A DNA stretch of 64,000 nucleotides from a virus. Below are positions 54,427 to 63,491 of the stretch, piece by piece. Location: positions 1 to 64,000 of the IMG/VR virus record IMGVR_UViG_3300031857_000054; one strand, 5' to 3'. Position numbers and translations under genes: made by a program. The first letter of the stretch is position 1. Every line of letters begins with the position of its first letter. A model generated the notes under the pieces. It was not told the DNA's origin and ran no database searches. It saw only the letters and a program-made list of their open reading frames with translations.

Positions 54427-56877
54427 ATGATCATAGAAGCACTCAAAGAGTACACTGATGCACTGAATCACGCATACTTTTATCCAGAGCAATTTGTTTC
54501 TGCAGCCAAGAAACAAAAGCCTCAGTGGATTAAATCTACCCTTGACTACTTTGCAAATATTGCATTTGCCCAGTACCGACAAAACATAAAATTCAGAAAA
54601 AACTACCGTCTATTTAACGGAGAGTTTAACTTTGATGATTACACCAATGAGCCCCAGATACAAGAAATTATTAGTTACCTTTCAGATACTCCTGATCAAG
54701 AGCCAGAAATTCCTCAGCATCTTAAGCATTATCCAATAGTCAACCCACCTATCAATCAATTAAAGGGTGAGTTAATTAACAGACCATTTAAGTATAAGGT
54801 CAAAGCTGTTGACGATGCGAGTGTAGATGAGAACATTGACTTCCGTACTGACTTAATTAAAGAGTTCTTCATGAATAAAATGATGGCTCGTTTAGAAGGA
54901 GTACCTGAAGAACAGTTACAGCAGATTCAAGAAGAGATGATGGCTGAGATTCAAAACAAAATCTTGGACTACACTTCTACTGCCGAAGAGTGGGGCAACA
55001 AAGTACTTAATGCACTTAAGTATAGTTTCCGTTTAAAAGAAAAGTCTAGTCAAGGTTTCTTAGATTTCTTGATTACAGGACAAGAGTTTCACCACTTCTA
55101 CCCAGACAATTCAAGAATCGGATTTAACTACAAAGTAGAAAACCCATCTAACGTATGGTACTTAGCTAATCGTAATGCTATGTATACTACTGATTGTTGG
55201 GCTTTAGGTACTATTGAAGTTCTTTCTATGTCTGAAATAGTAGAGAGATATAATCTTTCTGGTGAAGAAGTTAAGCACTTGAATAGTCGTTCTTTACAGA
55301 ATCTTCGTAACAACGAATATTCTCCATTGTCTCCTGCACTTCCAGACCCTAATGACCCATTGTGGCAGTTGACATTTGAGAACGTGGGTGACTTTGCCAA
55401 TGGAGGTATTGACCACAACGTATTCTCGTTCAACTCTCAACACGCCTACACAGTAGTTACTTGTTACTGGCAGTCTAAAAAGAAGATATATAAGCGTCAG
55501 TACATAGACGAACAAGGATACCTTCAAGAACAATTTGTAAGTGAAGACTACAAGTACGATAAAACTATGGGCGATATTGCTCTAGATGAGTTGTGGATTA
55601 ACGAATGGTGGAAGGGTATTAAGATTGGTGCTGACATCTACATTGATGTAGAGCCTCTAGAGTATAGCCAAACTCCTCCAATTGTAGGTATTGTAAACAC
55701 TACTCGTAATACGCAAGGCAAATCCTTGCTTGATCTTCTTAAGCCTTACCAAGTTCTTTACAACATTTGTATGAACCAGTTGTGGGAGTTACTTGAGAAA
55801 GAGATTGGTGTGGTATTCTTGGGTGACTTAAAAGTAGTGCCTAAGAAAGATTCTCAAGATCCAATTGAGACAATGCTTTGGAATGCCAAGAATCGTGGTA
55901 CTTTGTTTATTGATACATCTCCAGAGAATACTGGTGGAGCTGTTCAGTTCAACCAAATGTCTCGTGTAGACTTGACTAGAACTGCAGAAATTCAATCTCG
56001 TATCCAATTGGCACAAGCTCTCCGTACAGAGGCATACGAACTTATTGGTGTAACTCGCCAGCGTCTAGGTTCAGTAACTCCCTCTGAGACGGCTACTGCT
56101 ACTAAAGAAGGACTTACTCAATCATTCTCTCAAACAGAAACATGGTTTGCTTGGCATGATAACGTAATGCAACAAGTATATCAAACAATGTTGGAGATGG
56201 CTCAGTATACAGAATTGCAAAAGCCTACCTCTACTTTGAACTACTTAAACTCAGAATTGGAAACTGTATTCTTACGTATAACTAAGAATGAGTTACTCCG
56301 TGAGTTGTTTGTATTTGTGACATCATACGCTGAGGATAGAGTAACACTTGAACAGTTGCGTTCGTTGGCTCAACCCGCACTTCAGAATGGTGCAGAGTTG
56401 ATTGAGATTTTTGACCTGTACACCGCTGCCTCAGAACGTTCACTTCGTCACGTATTAGAAGGCGTACAAGAACGTAAAGCTCAATTGCAACAACAGCAAA
56501 TGGCACAACAGCAACAACAGATGGAAATGCAACAACAACAATTCCAAACTAAACTTGCTGCAGATGCTGAACAAAAACAACAAGATGCACAACGTGAGGA
56601 TATGAACAAAGAACTCGACCGTCAGAACAGACTTGACGTAGAGCGTCTGCGTGGTATTGCTAACGAATCTTCTTTCTCACAAGACAAAGATTTGACTCCT
56701 CTATTGATACAACAAGCTAACTTGGCTAAGGAACAATCTAAGATGCGATTTGAGCAACTTAAGAATGCTGACCAAGTTAGTCTTAAGAGTAGAGAGTTAG
56801 ATTTAAAGGAAAAAGACATCGATACTAAGCTGCAAATAGCTAAGCAAAACAAGAATAAATACGATAAGAAGAAATAA
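54427..56877 (+). CDS. Portal protein
   Basis: 816 aa. The N-terminal FRKNYRLFNGEFNFDDY (Y-x-L-x-N-G) box and HYPIVNPPINQLKGELINRPF (N-x-x-x-P-x-I-x-x-L-x-G-E-x-x-x-R-P-F/x) are typical of crAss-like portals. Central clip/stem region, then VGIVNTTRNTQGKSLLDLLK and IGVTRQRLGSVTPSETATAT. C-terminal long Gln-rich coiled coil (about 690-816; QQQQMEMQQQQFQT). Dodecameric ring through which DNA is packaged. Large size is usual in this group. Confidence 0.85.
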   Translation: MIIEALKEYTDALNHAYFYPEQFVSAAKKQKPQWIKSTLDYFANIAFAQYRQNIKFRKNYRLFNGEFNFDDYTNEPQIQEIISYLSDTPDQEPEIPQHLKHYPIVNPPINQLKGELINRPFKYKVKAVDDASVDENIDFRTDLIKEFFMNKMMARLEGVPEEQLQQIQEEMMAEIQNKILDYTSTAEEWGNKVLNALKYSFRLKEKSSQGFLDFLITGQEFHHFYPDNSRIGFNYKVENPSNVWYLANRNAMYTTDCWALGTIEVLSMSEIVERYNLSGEEVKHLNSRSLQNLRNNEYSPLSPALPDPNDPLWQLTFENVGDFANGGIDHNVFSFNSQHAYTVVTCYWQSKKKIYKRQYIDEQGYLQEQFVSEDYKYDKTMGDIALDELWINEWWKGIKIGADIYIDVEPLEYSQTPPIVGIVNTTRNTQGKSLLDLLKPYQVLYNICMNQLWELLEKEIGVVFLGDLKVVPKKDSQDPIETMLWNAKNRGTLFIDTSPENTGGAVQFNQMSRVDLTRTAEIQSRIQLAQALRTEAYELIGVTRQRLGSVTPSETATATKEGLTQSFSQTETWFAWHDNVMQQVYQTMLEMAQYTELQKPTSTLNYLNSELETVFLRITKNELLRELFVFVTSYAEDRVTLEQLRSLAQPALQNGAELIEIFDLYTAASERSLRHVLEGVQERKAQLQQQQMAQQQQQMEMQQQQFQTKLAADAEQKQQDAQREDMNKELDRQNRLDVERLRGIANESSFSQDKDLTPLLIQQANLAKEQSKMRFEQLKNADQVSLKSRELDLKEKDIDTKLQIAKQNKNKYDKKK

Positions 56878-56922
56878 GAATTTCACTTTATCTATATTTA
56901 CACACTCACTTTTTTTAACCTA

Positions 56923-56952
56923 TTGTGTTAATTTTTTAATAGGTTAACTTTG
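56923..56952 (+). promoter_or_regulatory. Promoter before the scaffold/capsid genes
   Basis: TTG at 56923-56925 and TAACTTTG at 56945-56952 (exact TAnnTTTG), 29 bp before ATG 56982. Confidence 0.65.
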
Positions 56953-56981
56953 AAAACAGACAAACCAACCAACTAATTGTC

Positions 56982-58193
56982 ATGAATAACAACCCAAACG
57001 ACGACCAATTAGGTTTAGACAACCTAGAGTTCTTTGAAAATTTTGCTACTGATGATCCCCTAGAGGATCCCCAGTTTGATCCCAACGCTAATCTTGCCCC
57101 TGATATTTTGGGTGGCGAGAAGATGGACTTAGAAGACGATGACCTTCCTATGGGAGGACAAGGTAAAAAACCAACGGCTCCTGCAACTCCTGCCACTCCT
57201 CCAGCCTCTACTCCTAATGAAGAAGAAGAGGAAGAAGAAGACGATGACAACAAGTCTGCAGGCAACCAAGAGCTAGAAGATGATGACTTAGAAGATGATT
57301 CTGACGACATTAACTACTACGAAGCTTTTGGTAAAGGATTGCTGAAGTCAGGACATTTTGATTTAGGTGAGGAAATTGATCCTGACCAAGTAGAATGGAC
57401 TGAAGAAAGTTTCCTTGAAATGATGTCTGCTACCGTTGAGAACAAAGCGTGGAAACAACTAGAGGAAATTGCTACTGAGGCTTATGGTCCAGAAGGACTT
57501 GAATTGGTGAAAGACCTTTTCATTAATAAAGTCCCTGTACAACAATACCTTTCTAAGTTCAACGAACAAGTTGCACTTGAAAATGTTGACTTGACTAATC
57601 CTCAGAACCAAGAAGCTATCTTCCGTGAGTATCTTTCTCGCACTGGTTTAGACCAAGATGAGATTGATGAACAACTTGAATATGCTGTCAAGACTAATAA
57701 ACTTGAGAACTTCTCAGAAAAGTACTACGTAAAATTACTTGAACGTAGTAGACAAGAGAGAGAAGTGTTAGCAGAACAAAGTGCTCAGAAACAAAGAGAA
57801 GCACAAGAAAGAGAAAATGCAAGACAAGAATCTTACATTAAAACTTTGGAAGGTGCAATCAAGACAGGAGATATTAACGGCTTCCCTATCAATCAGAATG
57901 AAGCAGCTAACTTATTTGACTATGTAACTAACAAAAGTTATCAGTTACCTAACGGTCAAAAGATTAGCGAGTTTGAGTTTACCTTGGCAAAGATGCGTCA
58001 AGAAGATCCTCAAAAGTTTCTAGCAGTAGCAAGGTTAGTTCAATCTAACTTAGACCTAGCTCCAGTTAAGAAGAAAGGTGTAAGTGAGGAGACTAACTCA
58101 ATTTTCCAAGAACTGCAAAAAAAGTCTAAAAAAGGACCTAAAGGAGAACCTAGAAAAGAGACCCAACTCTTTAGTAATTTCTTCGGTAGATAA
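56982..58193 (+). CDS. Acidic scaffold-like protein
   Basis: 403 aa. N-terminal 110 residues are extremely acidic and low in complexity (NEEEEEEEDDDNKSAGNQEL). A helical middle follows (YVKLLERSRQEREVLAEQSA), and a basic end (KKSKKGPKGEPRKETQLF). Position between portal and MCP, size and charge distribution fit a capsid scaffolding protein. No protease domain seen. Own promoter. Confidence 0.7.
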   Translation: MNNNPNDDQLGLDNLEFFENFATDDPLEDPQFDPNANLAPDILGGEKMDLEDDDLPMGGQGKKPTAPATPATPPASTPNEEEEEEEDDDNKSAGNQELEDDDLEDDSDDINYYEAFGKGLLKSGHFDLGEEIDPDQVEWTEESFLEMMSATVENKAWKQLEEIATEAYGPEGLELVKDLFINKVPVQQYLSKFNEQVALENVDLTNPQNQEAIFREYLSRTGLDQDEIDEQLEYAVKTNKLENFSEKYYVKLLERSRQEREVLAEQSAQKQREAQERENARQESYIKTLEGAIKTGDINGFPINQNEAANLFDYVTNKSYQLPNGQKISEFEFTLAKMRQEDPQKFLAVARLVQSNLDLAPVKKKGVSEETNSIFQELQKKSKKGPKGEPRKETQLFSNFFGR

Positions 58194-58222
58194 AATATAA
58201 GCACACATAAACTAAAAATAAA

Positions 58223-59752
58223 ATGCCTAATCAATCCATTACCAGAGTTAACGGTCGCGTTATAGCTAATGCGCACGTTACCAGCTCTTACTATTCTAAG
58301 AATAGTTTGGGTAAGTTGACCGACAAAAACTTTGTCGAGTCAATGTTGAAAACTAAACCAGACCAGTATGACAAAGTTATGTTGCGTCTGTTCACTGACA
58401 CTCGCTTGTATTCTAACGATTTGTTGGATCTTGTGATGAAGAACGGTAAGCCATTTATGGTTAACGACCCTAATGGTGTCTTCACTTACAAAATCAAGAA
58501 GCGTGCTGAACTTCCAAAAATCATTGCCAACTTTGCTACAACTGTTGCAAAACCTGGTATTGATGGTCAAGAGTTCGAAATCGTATTTGACAAACAAGGT
58601 TTTGTTGTAAACGATATCATCAGCGCACACCGTTATGAGCAAGAGACTTTGGTACAAATCGTATCTGAGCCTGAGCGTTACCAAAATGGTTTCAAATACC
58701 GTTGCCGTGCCGTTGCCGCTAGTAGCACTGACTTCGTTAACCAACGTTTCTTGGTTGTAGGTACTGAGTACTTCAAAGTAGGTAACGTATTGGGTGAGTA
58801 CACCACTTCATTCTCTAGCTTGGGATTGTTCGATGGTCACTTGGAAGTTATGGCTGACGTATTGAGTCAATATGGTGTTGAACACACTATCACTGACTGG
58901 GCTGATGCTACTAAACTTGGTATGCAAACTGACGCTACTGGTAATCCTATGGACTTGACTTACTACACTTTGACTGATCCTACTGCTGAAGCAGAGAAGA
59001 CAAAGATCGTAGGTTGGGAACCAACTGTATCTCGTTTGTTGCGTATGGAAATGATGCGCATGAAAGCAAACATGTTGATGTGGGGTCGCCAAGGTCAAGC
59101 TAAAGACGAAAGAGGTCGCTCTACTCGTATGAAGCAAGGTTTGTGGCAGCAATTGCACTTGGGTAACATTATCCAATACGATCGTGGTCAATTCTCTTTG
59201 AACTTGATTCGTACTGCAATTGGTGACTTGTTCTACAACCGTGTATTGATTGCTGATCGTAAAGTAAAAGTTTACACCAACCGTGCAGGTATGGAGTTGG
59301 CTTCTTCTGCTATCAAAAAAGACTTCAACAGTGCGAACTTTATGGTTAACGCTGATAAGTTCATGGATGGTAAAGATCGCTTGAAGCAAGGTTATGCTTT
59401 CCAATTTGACCACTACATGACTACCGAAACTGGTCCTGTTGAGTTCGTAGAATTGGAACAGTTGAACATGCATGCTACTTTCTTGGAATTGGGACCTAAT
59501 AAGAAAACTCCTCCAATCTTTATCGTACTTGACGTATCTGGTCAAGAAGATTCAGGTATCCGTGAGGTTAAGTTGTCTACTCGTCCTAACATGTACTACC
59601 AGTACATCCCAGGTTCAGTAGGATTCGGAAGCCAACAAACCGTAATTGCTAACAAAGATCCTTATAGCACTTACATCATGAAAGACTTCTGTGGTGTCTT
59701 CTTGGAAGATCCAACCAGAACTGTAATCATTAAAGAATACCCACGCCTCTAA
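58223..59752 (+). CDS. Major capsid protein
   Basis: 509 aa. Strongly biased codons (GGT, CGT, TTG, AAC) unlike nearby genes, expected for the most abundant virion protein. N-terminal NQSITRVNGRVIANAHVTSS, then EIVFDKQGFVVNDIISAHRY, VEHTITDWADATKLG and a central RLLRMEMMRMKANMLMWGRQ. Located after the scaffold and before connector genes, with a strong hairpin (59771-59794) after it. HK97 fold assumed from position and length; similar MCPs occur in crAss-like phages. Confidence 0.8.
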   Translation: MPNQSITRVNGRVIANAHVTSSYYSKNSLGKLTDKNFVESMLKTKPDQYDKVMLRLFTDTRLYSNDLLDLVMKNGKPFMVNDPNGVFTYKIKKRAELPKIIANFATTVAKPGIDGQEFEIVFDKQGFVVNDIISAHRYEQETLVQIVSEPERYQNGFKYRCRAVAASSTDFVNQRFLVVGTEYFKVGNVLGEYTTSFSSLGLFDGHLEVMADVLSQYGVEHTITDWADATKLGMQTDATGNPMDLTYYTLTDPTAEAEKTKIVGWEPTVSRLLRMEMMRMKANMLMWGRQGQAKDERGRSTRMKQGLWQQLHLGNIIQYDRGQFSLNLIRTAIGDLFYNRVLIADRKVKVYTNRAGMELASSAIKKDFNSANFMVNADKFMDGKDRLKQGYAFQFDHYMTTETGPVEFVELEQLNMHATFLELGPNKKTPPIFIVLDVSGQEDSGIREVKLSTRPNMYYQYIPGSVGFGSQQTVIANKDPYSTYIMKDFCGVFLEDPTRTVIIKEYPRL

Positions 59753-59770
59753 TCTAGGCGGTCTTTAGAG

Positions 59771-59794
59771 GGGGAGGGTTCTCGGACTCTCCCC
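59771..59794 (+). terminator. Hairpin after the capsid gene
   Basis: GGGGAG/CTCCCC stem. There is no T tract behind it (TGATAAAG), so it may be an RNA-stability or attenuation element that lowers expression of downstream genes. Confidence 0.55.
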
Positions 59795-59835
59795 TGATAA
59801 AGATATTAGATTAACCAAAACAATCAACCAAAATA

Positions 59836-60777
59836 ATGAAAGGACAAGAAATCGCACGCGGAACAAAGGTTATTAAACCTTACCGCAAAGAACCTGCAAA
59901 CTCTAGGAGTTTAGAAGGATCACTGTACAGGGAGGGATTTAATTTCATCCCAGGTACATCAAAAAAGTTTTACCCTCGTGTTGATTCACGTGGAGTAATA
60001 CGAACAGGACTAGATGAAAACGCAATGAAGTTGCGAGCAATCGAAGACCCTGAAGTAAGAGAGCAAGAGATGAACCGTATTAAGACTTTAAAAACTTACT
60101 ACGAATCTATTTTAGATGAATCTCTTGACCCTACTAGTACGTTCTATGACGAAATAAAAGAGAATGGGTACACCCTAGAAGATGGAGACAATATCTTTAA
60201 CTTGGAGAATCCCCGTGATGCAATTAACTTCTTTTGGTTACTTGAAACGGATATGGTTGCTCACAGTATAGACGATATTGAAACTGGAAAAGCTGACGGA
60301 TCTATTGTACGTTTTTATGTACACGATGGTGAAGTAGAATCTAAATCCGCTTTTGAACGTAAAAAGCGAATTAACAGTGCGATTGCAGAGTTAGATAGAA
60401 TGACTGCAGTTAAACGTAAGAAGATTCAAAAGCTTTTAGGTTTAGGATTGGCTGGAGATGCAAGTGAGGAAGAAGTATACAATGCTCTAGACGAGTATTT
60501 GCGTATTCCTGCTACTGCTCTTGACCAAGACCCAATCGCTGCGTTTACGAAAATCACTAAGTACAGTGAAGAGACCTTGGCTATCAAGTCTCTAATCCGT
60601 GAGTTGATTGACTACAACGTTATAAGAGTTAAAGGTTCTGTAGTTTATGAAGGAGAGCACGTATGGGCTAGATCAGTAGAAGAGTTAGAATTAACTTTGG
60701 CTGACCCTAAGAACTCCGACATTTACGATGCCTTTAAAGACAAAGTAAAAAACAAAATGAAACTATCCGTTATCTAA
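59836..60777 (+). CDS. Structural protein, 313 aa (head/neck region)
   Basis: MKGQEIARGTKVIKPYRKEP, basic start, GTSKKFYPRVDSRGVIRTGL, then RMNRIKTLKTYYESILDESL-like helices and acidic/helical body (LDPTSTFYDEIKENGYTLED). C-terminal ELELTLADPKNSDIYDAFKD. Follows the MCP as in crAss-like genomes. Probably a virion cargo or neck protein; identity unproven. Confidence 0.55.
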   Translation: MKGQEIARGTKVIKPYRKEPANSRSLEGSLYREGFNFIPGTSKKFYPRVDSRGVIRTGLDENAMKLRAIEDPEVREQEMNRIKTLKTYYESILDESLDPTSTFYDEIKENGYTLEDGDNIFNLENPRDAINFFWLLETDMVAHSIDDIETGKADGSIVRFYVHDGEVESKSAFERKKRINSAIAELDRMTAVKRKKIQKLLGLGLAGDASEEEVYNALDEYLRIPATALDQDPIAAFTKITKYSEETLAIKSLIRELIDYNVIRVKGSVVYEGEHVWARSVEELELTLADPKNSDIYDAFKDKVKNKMKLSVI

Positions 60778-60786
60778 TAACCGAAG

Positions 60787-61503
60787 ATGATACCAGTACA
60801 AGAGTTGATATACGAGTTTAAGTTAAGCTTAAATAAGATGGACAGGCAAGACAACGTGCAAGTCCCTCTAGAAGATATTTTGGTTTTCTTAAATCAGGCT
60901 CAATTATCTTGGGTAGAATCTAAAGTAGGAGAAAACAACATTTTCAGACACGGATACGAAGGGACAAGAAAGAGAATTGAAGACTTGCAAGTATTGAAAG
61001 TTGACGATGTTTCTTTGACACTAGTAAAAACAACAGACGTTCTTTATAAAGGCTACAAAGCCAGTTTGAAATCTCTCCCTAACTACATGATGTATGTAAT
61101 GTCGCATGTAGGTGCAAGGAAAGAAGATTGTAAAGCAGGTTTAACAGTAGATTTAATTAGACAAAACGATCTGTCAACATTATACTTTGATGCAAACTTC
61201 AGCCCCTCCTTTGAATGGAGAAACACATTTGCAACAATCGGCCAAGATAACATCACTGTATACACTGACGAAAGTTTTGAAATTGAGAATCTTTACCTTA
61301 CTTACTTAAGATATCCAAAGCCAATAGATTCAGAAGGCTACATCAACTTAGATGGATTGGATTCAGTAAATATGGACTGTGAACTTCCTTACTATGCTAA
61401 ATCAGATATTCTGAATTTAGCTATTAAGTTTGCCGCACAATCAGTAGACAACCAAGGCCAAGCAGCTTTTGCAGAGGACAGAAGTGTTAAAAACTCAGAA
61501 TAA
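60787..61503 (+). CDS. Head-tail connector/ring protein candidate, 238 aa
   Basis: MIPVQELIYEFKLSLNKMDR, then PLEDILVFLNQAQLSWVESK (N-x-A-Q/R-x-x-x-v pattern of connector proteins), SLPNYMMYVMSHVGARKEDC, FEIENLYLTYLRYPKPIDSE and DILNLAIKFAAQSVDN. The helical start and the L-x-Y-x-R-Y-P-x-P-I strand are typical of adaptor or ring proteins that stack below the portal. Confidence 0.65.
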   Translation: MIPVQELIYEFKLSLNKMDRQDNVQVPLEDILVFLNQAQLSWVESKVGENNIFRHGYEGTRKRIEDLQVLKVDDVSLTLVKTTDVLYKGYKASLKSLPNYMMYVMSHVGARKEDCKAGLTVDLIRQNDLSTLYFDANFSPSFEWRNTFATIGQDNITVYTDESFEIENLYLTYLRYPKPIDSEGYINLDGLDSVNMDCELPYYAKSDILNLAIKFAAQSVDNQGQAAFAEDRSVKNSE

Positions 61504-61520
61504 ACTAATAATATAAAAAA

Positions 61521-62939
61521 ATGAACTACGATTTCACCCAAGTATTTGTTCCGACTAACAAATACACTACAACTGGAAACGGATTCGATGCACTAGGTGC
61601 TCGTATCTTCGGCGTATTTACTCCTACCTATGTCGCTAACACCGATCAGTTGGTAGGCTTTCAATCTGTTAACTACACTACTGGTGCTCCAACTCCTTCT
61701 ACTACACAACCTTTCAAAGAGATTGTGTTGGCTATGGGTACAGGTACTTCTTACCCTGCCAATAAGTTTGGTAGCTTTAAGTCTCCTGTAATCAGAAAAG
61801 GTAAGTTGACTCAAGTTTCTTACGTGCCTGCTGATGCAAGTGCTGCTAAACAACAAATTACTTATCTTGGTTATGATGAGGTTAACGATTTCAAATCACC
61901 TAGTTTTTCTTGTGATGAGGAATACGTTGTAACCATCAAAATCGATGAGTACTGGTCTAAAGGTGTATTCCAACCAATGATTCAAGAGTCAGTTCGTGTT
62001 AAAACTGTAAACTGCTCAGAGTGCGGTGGTGGTTGTGATGCATTGGATTGCTATGATATTATGGCTTCTGTAGCTAGTAAGATCAATGCTAATCCTTTGT
62101 TGAGCAAGTACGTAAATGCTACTCACGTATTCAAAGGTTCTGCACCTTCTTACAAGTACACTTTGACTTTGCCTGATGCTGGTAACTCTACTGCAGAAAA
62201 CGCTGTGTTGACTGCTTTGCAAGCTTACTACCCATCTGCTACTTACGGTACTATTGCTATCACAACTACTGATACTGATGGTGACACTGATGCTGATGCA
62301 TTGGGTAACATCTTGTACGAAATTGCAACTCCTTTGATTGCAAACGTAGCTGATATGCCTACTTACTTAGGTGTAGCTTGGGAGTCAGTTAAGTCAAGTG
62401 CTGGTTCAGTAACTGCTTGTGGTGTTAAATTGGAAGGTAAAGCATTGGATGCTTTCGGAAACGCTTGTGTTCCTGATGCTGTTCCTTACGTATTCAACTT
62501 GGTTCGTTTCCAAGTAGTTGCGGCTAAAGGTCCTTTCACTACCCAAGACTTCGATATCAACGACTTGACTGGTCCTTGGTATGTTACTAAAACTCAAGAT
62601 GTTAAGTATGCAATTGGTGCTGGTTCTGCTATGGCTGAATTGGAGCGTCACTTCTTCCGTAACAACTTGCCTAACGTAGCTGAGTCTGTGTACTACTGGA
62701 ATCCTATCTACAACGAGGATGTAAACCAGTTCTTGTATGTAAACAGCACTTTGTTGTACAACGTACTTTCTGTTAAATTCTTGGATGATTCTCCAGTAGG
62801 ATTTGAAAAGAAATCAGTAAATAGCCATGAGGTATTGATTATGGTAGACACAACTAACGAAGCTGCTAATAGTGTTATTAGTAGTGCAGGTAGTGTTTCT
62901 GCAAACATTCTTGCCTTCTTTAACTATTTCGCTGCCTAA
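61521..62939 (+). CDS. Abundant virion protein, 472 aa
   Basis: MNYDFTQVFVPTNKYTTTGN start, beta-rich throughout, a Cys-rich stretch CSECGGGCDALDCYD at about residue 160, and an Asp/Thr-rich loop (ITTTDTDGDTDADALGN). Late half (LVRFQVVAAKGPFTTQDFDI, MAELERHFFRNNLPNVAESV). Codon bias similar to the MCP gene, and a strong terminator after it, so it is highly expressed. Candidate tail or auxiliary capsid protein. Confidence 0.65.
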   Translation: MNYDFTQVFVPTNKYTTTGNGFDALGARIFGVFTPTYVANTDQLVGFQSVNYTTGAPTPSTTQPFKEIVLAMGTGTSYPANKFGSFKSPVIRKGKLTQVSYVPADASAAKQQITYLGYDEVNDFKSPSFSCDEEYVVTIKIDEYWSKGVFQPMIQESVRVKTVNCSECGGGCDALDCYDIMASVASKINANPLLSKYVNATHVFKGSAPSYKYTLTLPDAGNSTAENAVLTALQAYYPSATYGTIAITTTDTDGDTDADALGNILYEIATPLIANVADMPTYLGVAWESVKSSAGSVTACGVKLEGKALDAFGNACVPDAVPYVFNLVRFQVVAAKGPFTTQDFDINDLTGPWYVTKTQDVKYAIGAGSAMAELERHFFRNNLPNVAESVYYWNPIYNEDVNQFLYVNSTLLYNVLSVKFLDDSPVGFEKKSVNSHEVLIMVDTTNEAANSVISSAGSVSANILAFFNYFAA

Positions 62940-62952
62940 TTAGACGAATAAT

Positions 62953-62977
62953 GGGGGGACTGAACTCCCCCCTTTTT
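62953..62977 (+). terminator. Terminator after the 472-aa gene
   Basis: GGGGGG/CCCCCC stem with an 8-nt loop, followed by TTTTT. Confidence 0.85.
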
Positions 62978-63001
62978 CTAACTTTTAAAAAATAAAAAAT
63001 C

Positions 63002-63451
63002 ATGGCAAAAGATATTATTCTTAAACTCGGCACCTACATGACCACTGTTAATAACAAAGACATTGCTGCAGGTGCTATCCCAGGAGCTTCTTTAGAGAAG
63101 TTTGTTGTTAACCTTTTAAAGAGCCCTACTTGCTGCGTTAAGTATGTAACGTTAAGCAAAGGAACTGTAACACAGTCAGGTAGTATTACTACTGCAGTTA
63201 CATTGAACCAGCCTGCTGGTGAGATTACAACTGTAAGTGCTACTATTGCTGCAGGTGCAATGTCCTCTTTTACACTTAACAATAGTTTTATTAAAGCTGA
63301 TTCTGTAATTATGGCTACAGTTAACGACACTACTGGTACTGGTCTATTGGCCGTACAAGTTGATGGTATTGTTGCAGGTTCTTGCACAGTATCTCTTGGA
63401 GGTGTTGTTGCGAATACTGGAGTTGTAATCGTTGGATTTGCAATTATGTAA
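63002..63451 (+). CDS. Small beta-rich virion protein, 149 aa
   Basis: MAKDIILKLGTYMTTVNNKD, then a regular beta domain (TVTQSGSITTAVTLNQPAGE, ITTVSATIAAGAMSSFTLNN, VQVDGIVAGSCTVSLGGVVA). Looks like an Ig-like or decoration domain. Flanked by two strong terminators, therefore a high-level monocistronic virion gene. Head decoration or tail-tip assignment uncertain. Confidence 0.65.
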   Translation: MAKDIILKLGTYMTTVNNKDIAAGAIPGASLEKFVVNLLKSPTCCVKYVTLSKGTVTQSGSITTAVTLNQPAGEITTVSATIAAGAMSSFTLNNSFIKADSVIMATVNDTTGTGLLAVQVDGIVAGSCTVSLGGVVANTGVVIVGFAIM

Positions 63452-63457
63452 TTAACA

Positions 63458-63479
63458 GGGGAGAGAAATCTCCCCTTTT
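63458..63479 (+). terminator. Terminator after the 149-aa gene
   Basis: 7-bp stem GGGGAGA/TCTCCCC with GAAA loop, followed by TTTT. Confidence 0.85.
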
Positions 63480-63491
63480 AAAATGAATTAA

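Noticed and set aside
58808-59545. 245-codon open frame on the minus strand
   Set aside because: Lies antisense inside the major capsid gene. Its composition (His/Ser/Gln-rich) reflects the biased codons of that gene, and there is no promoter or coupling.
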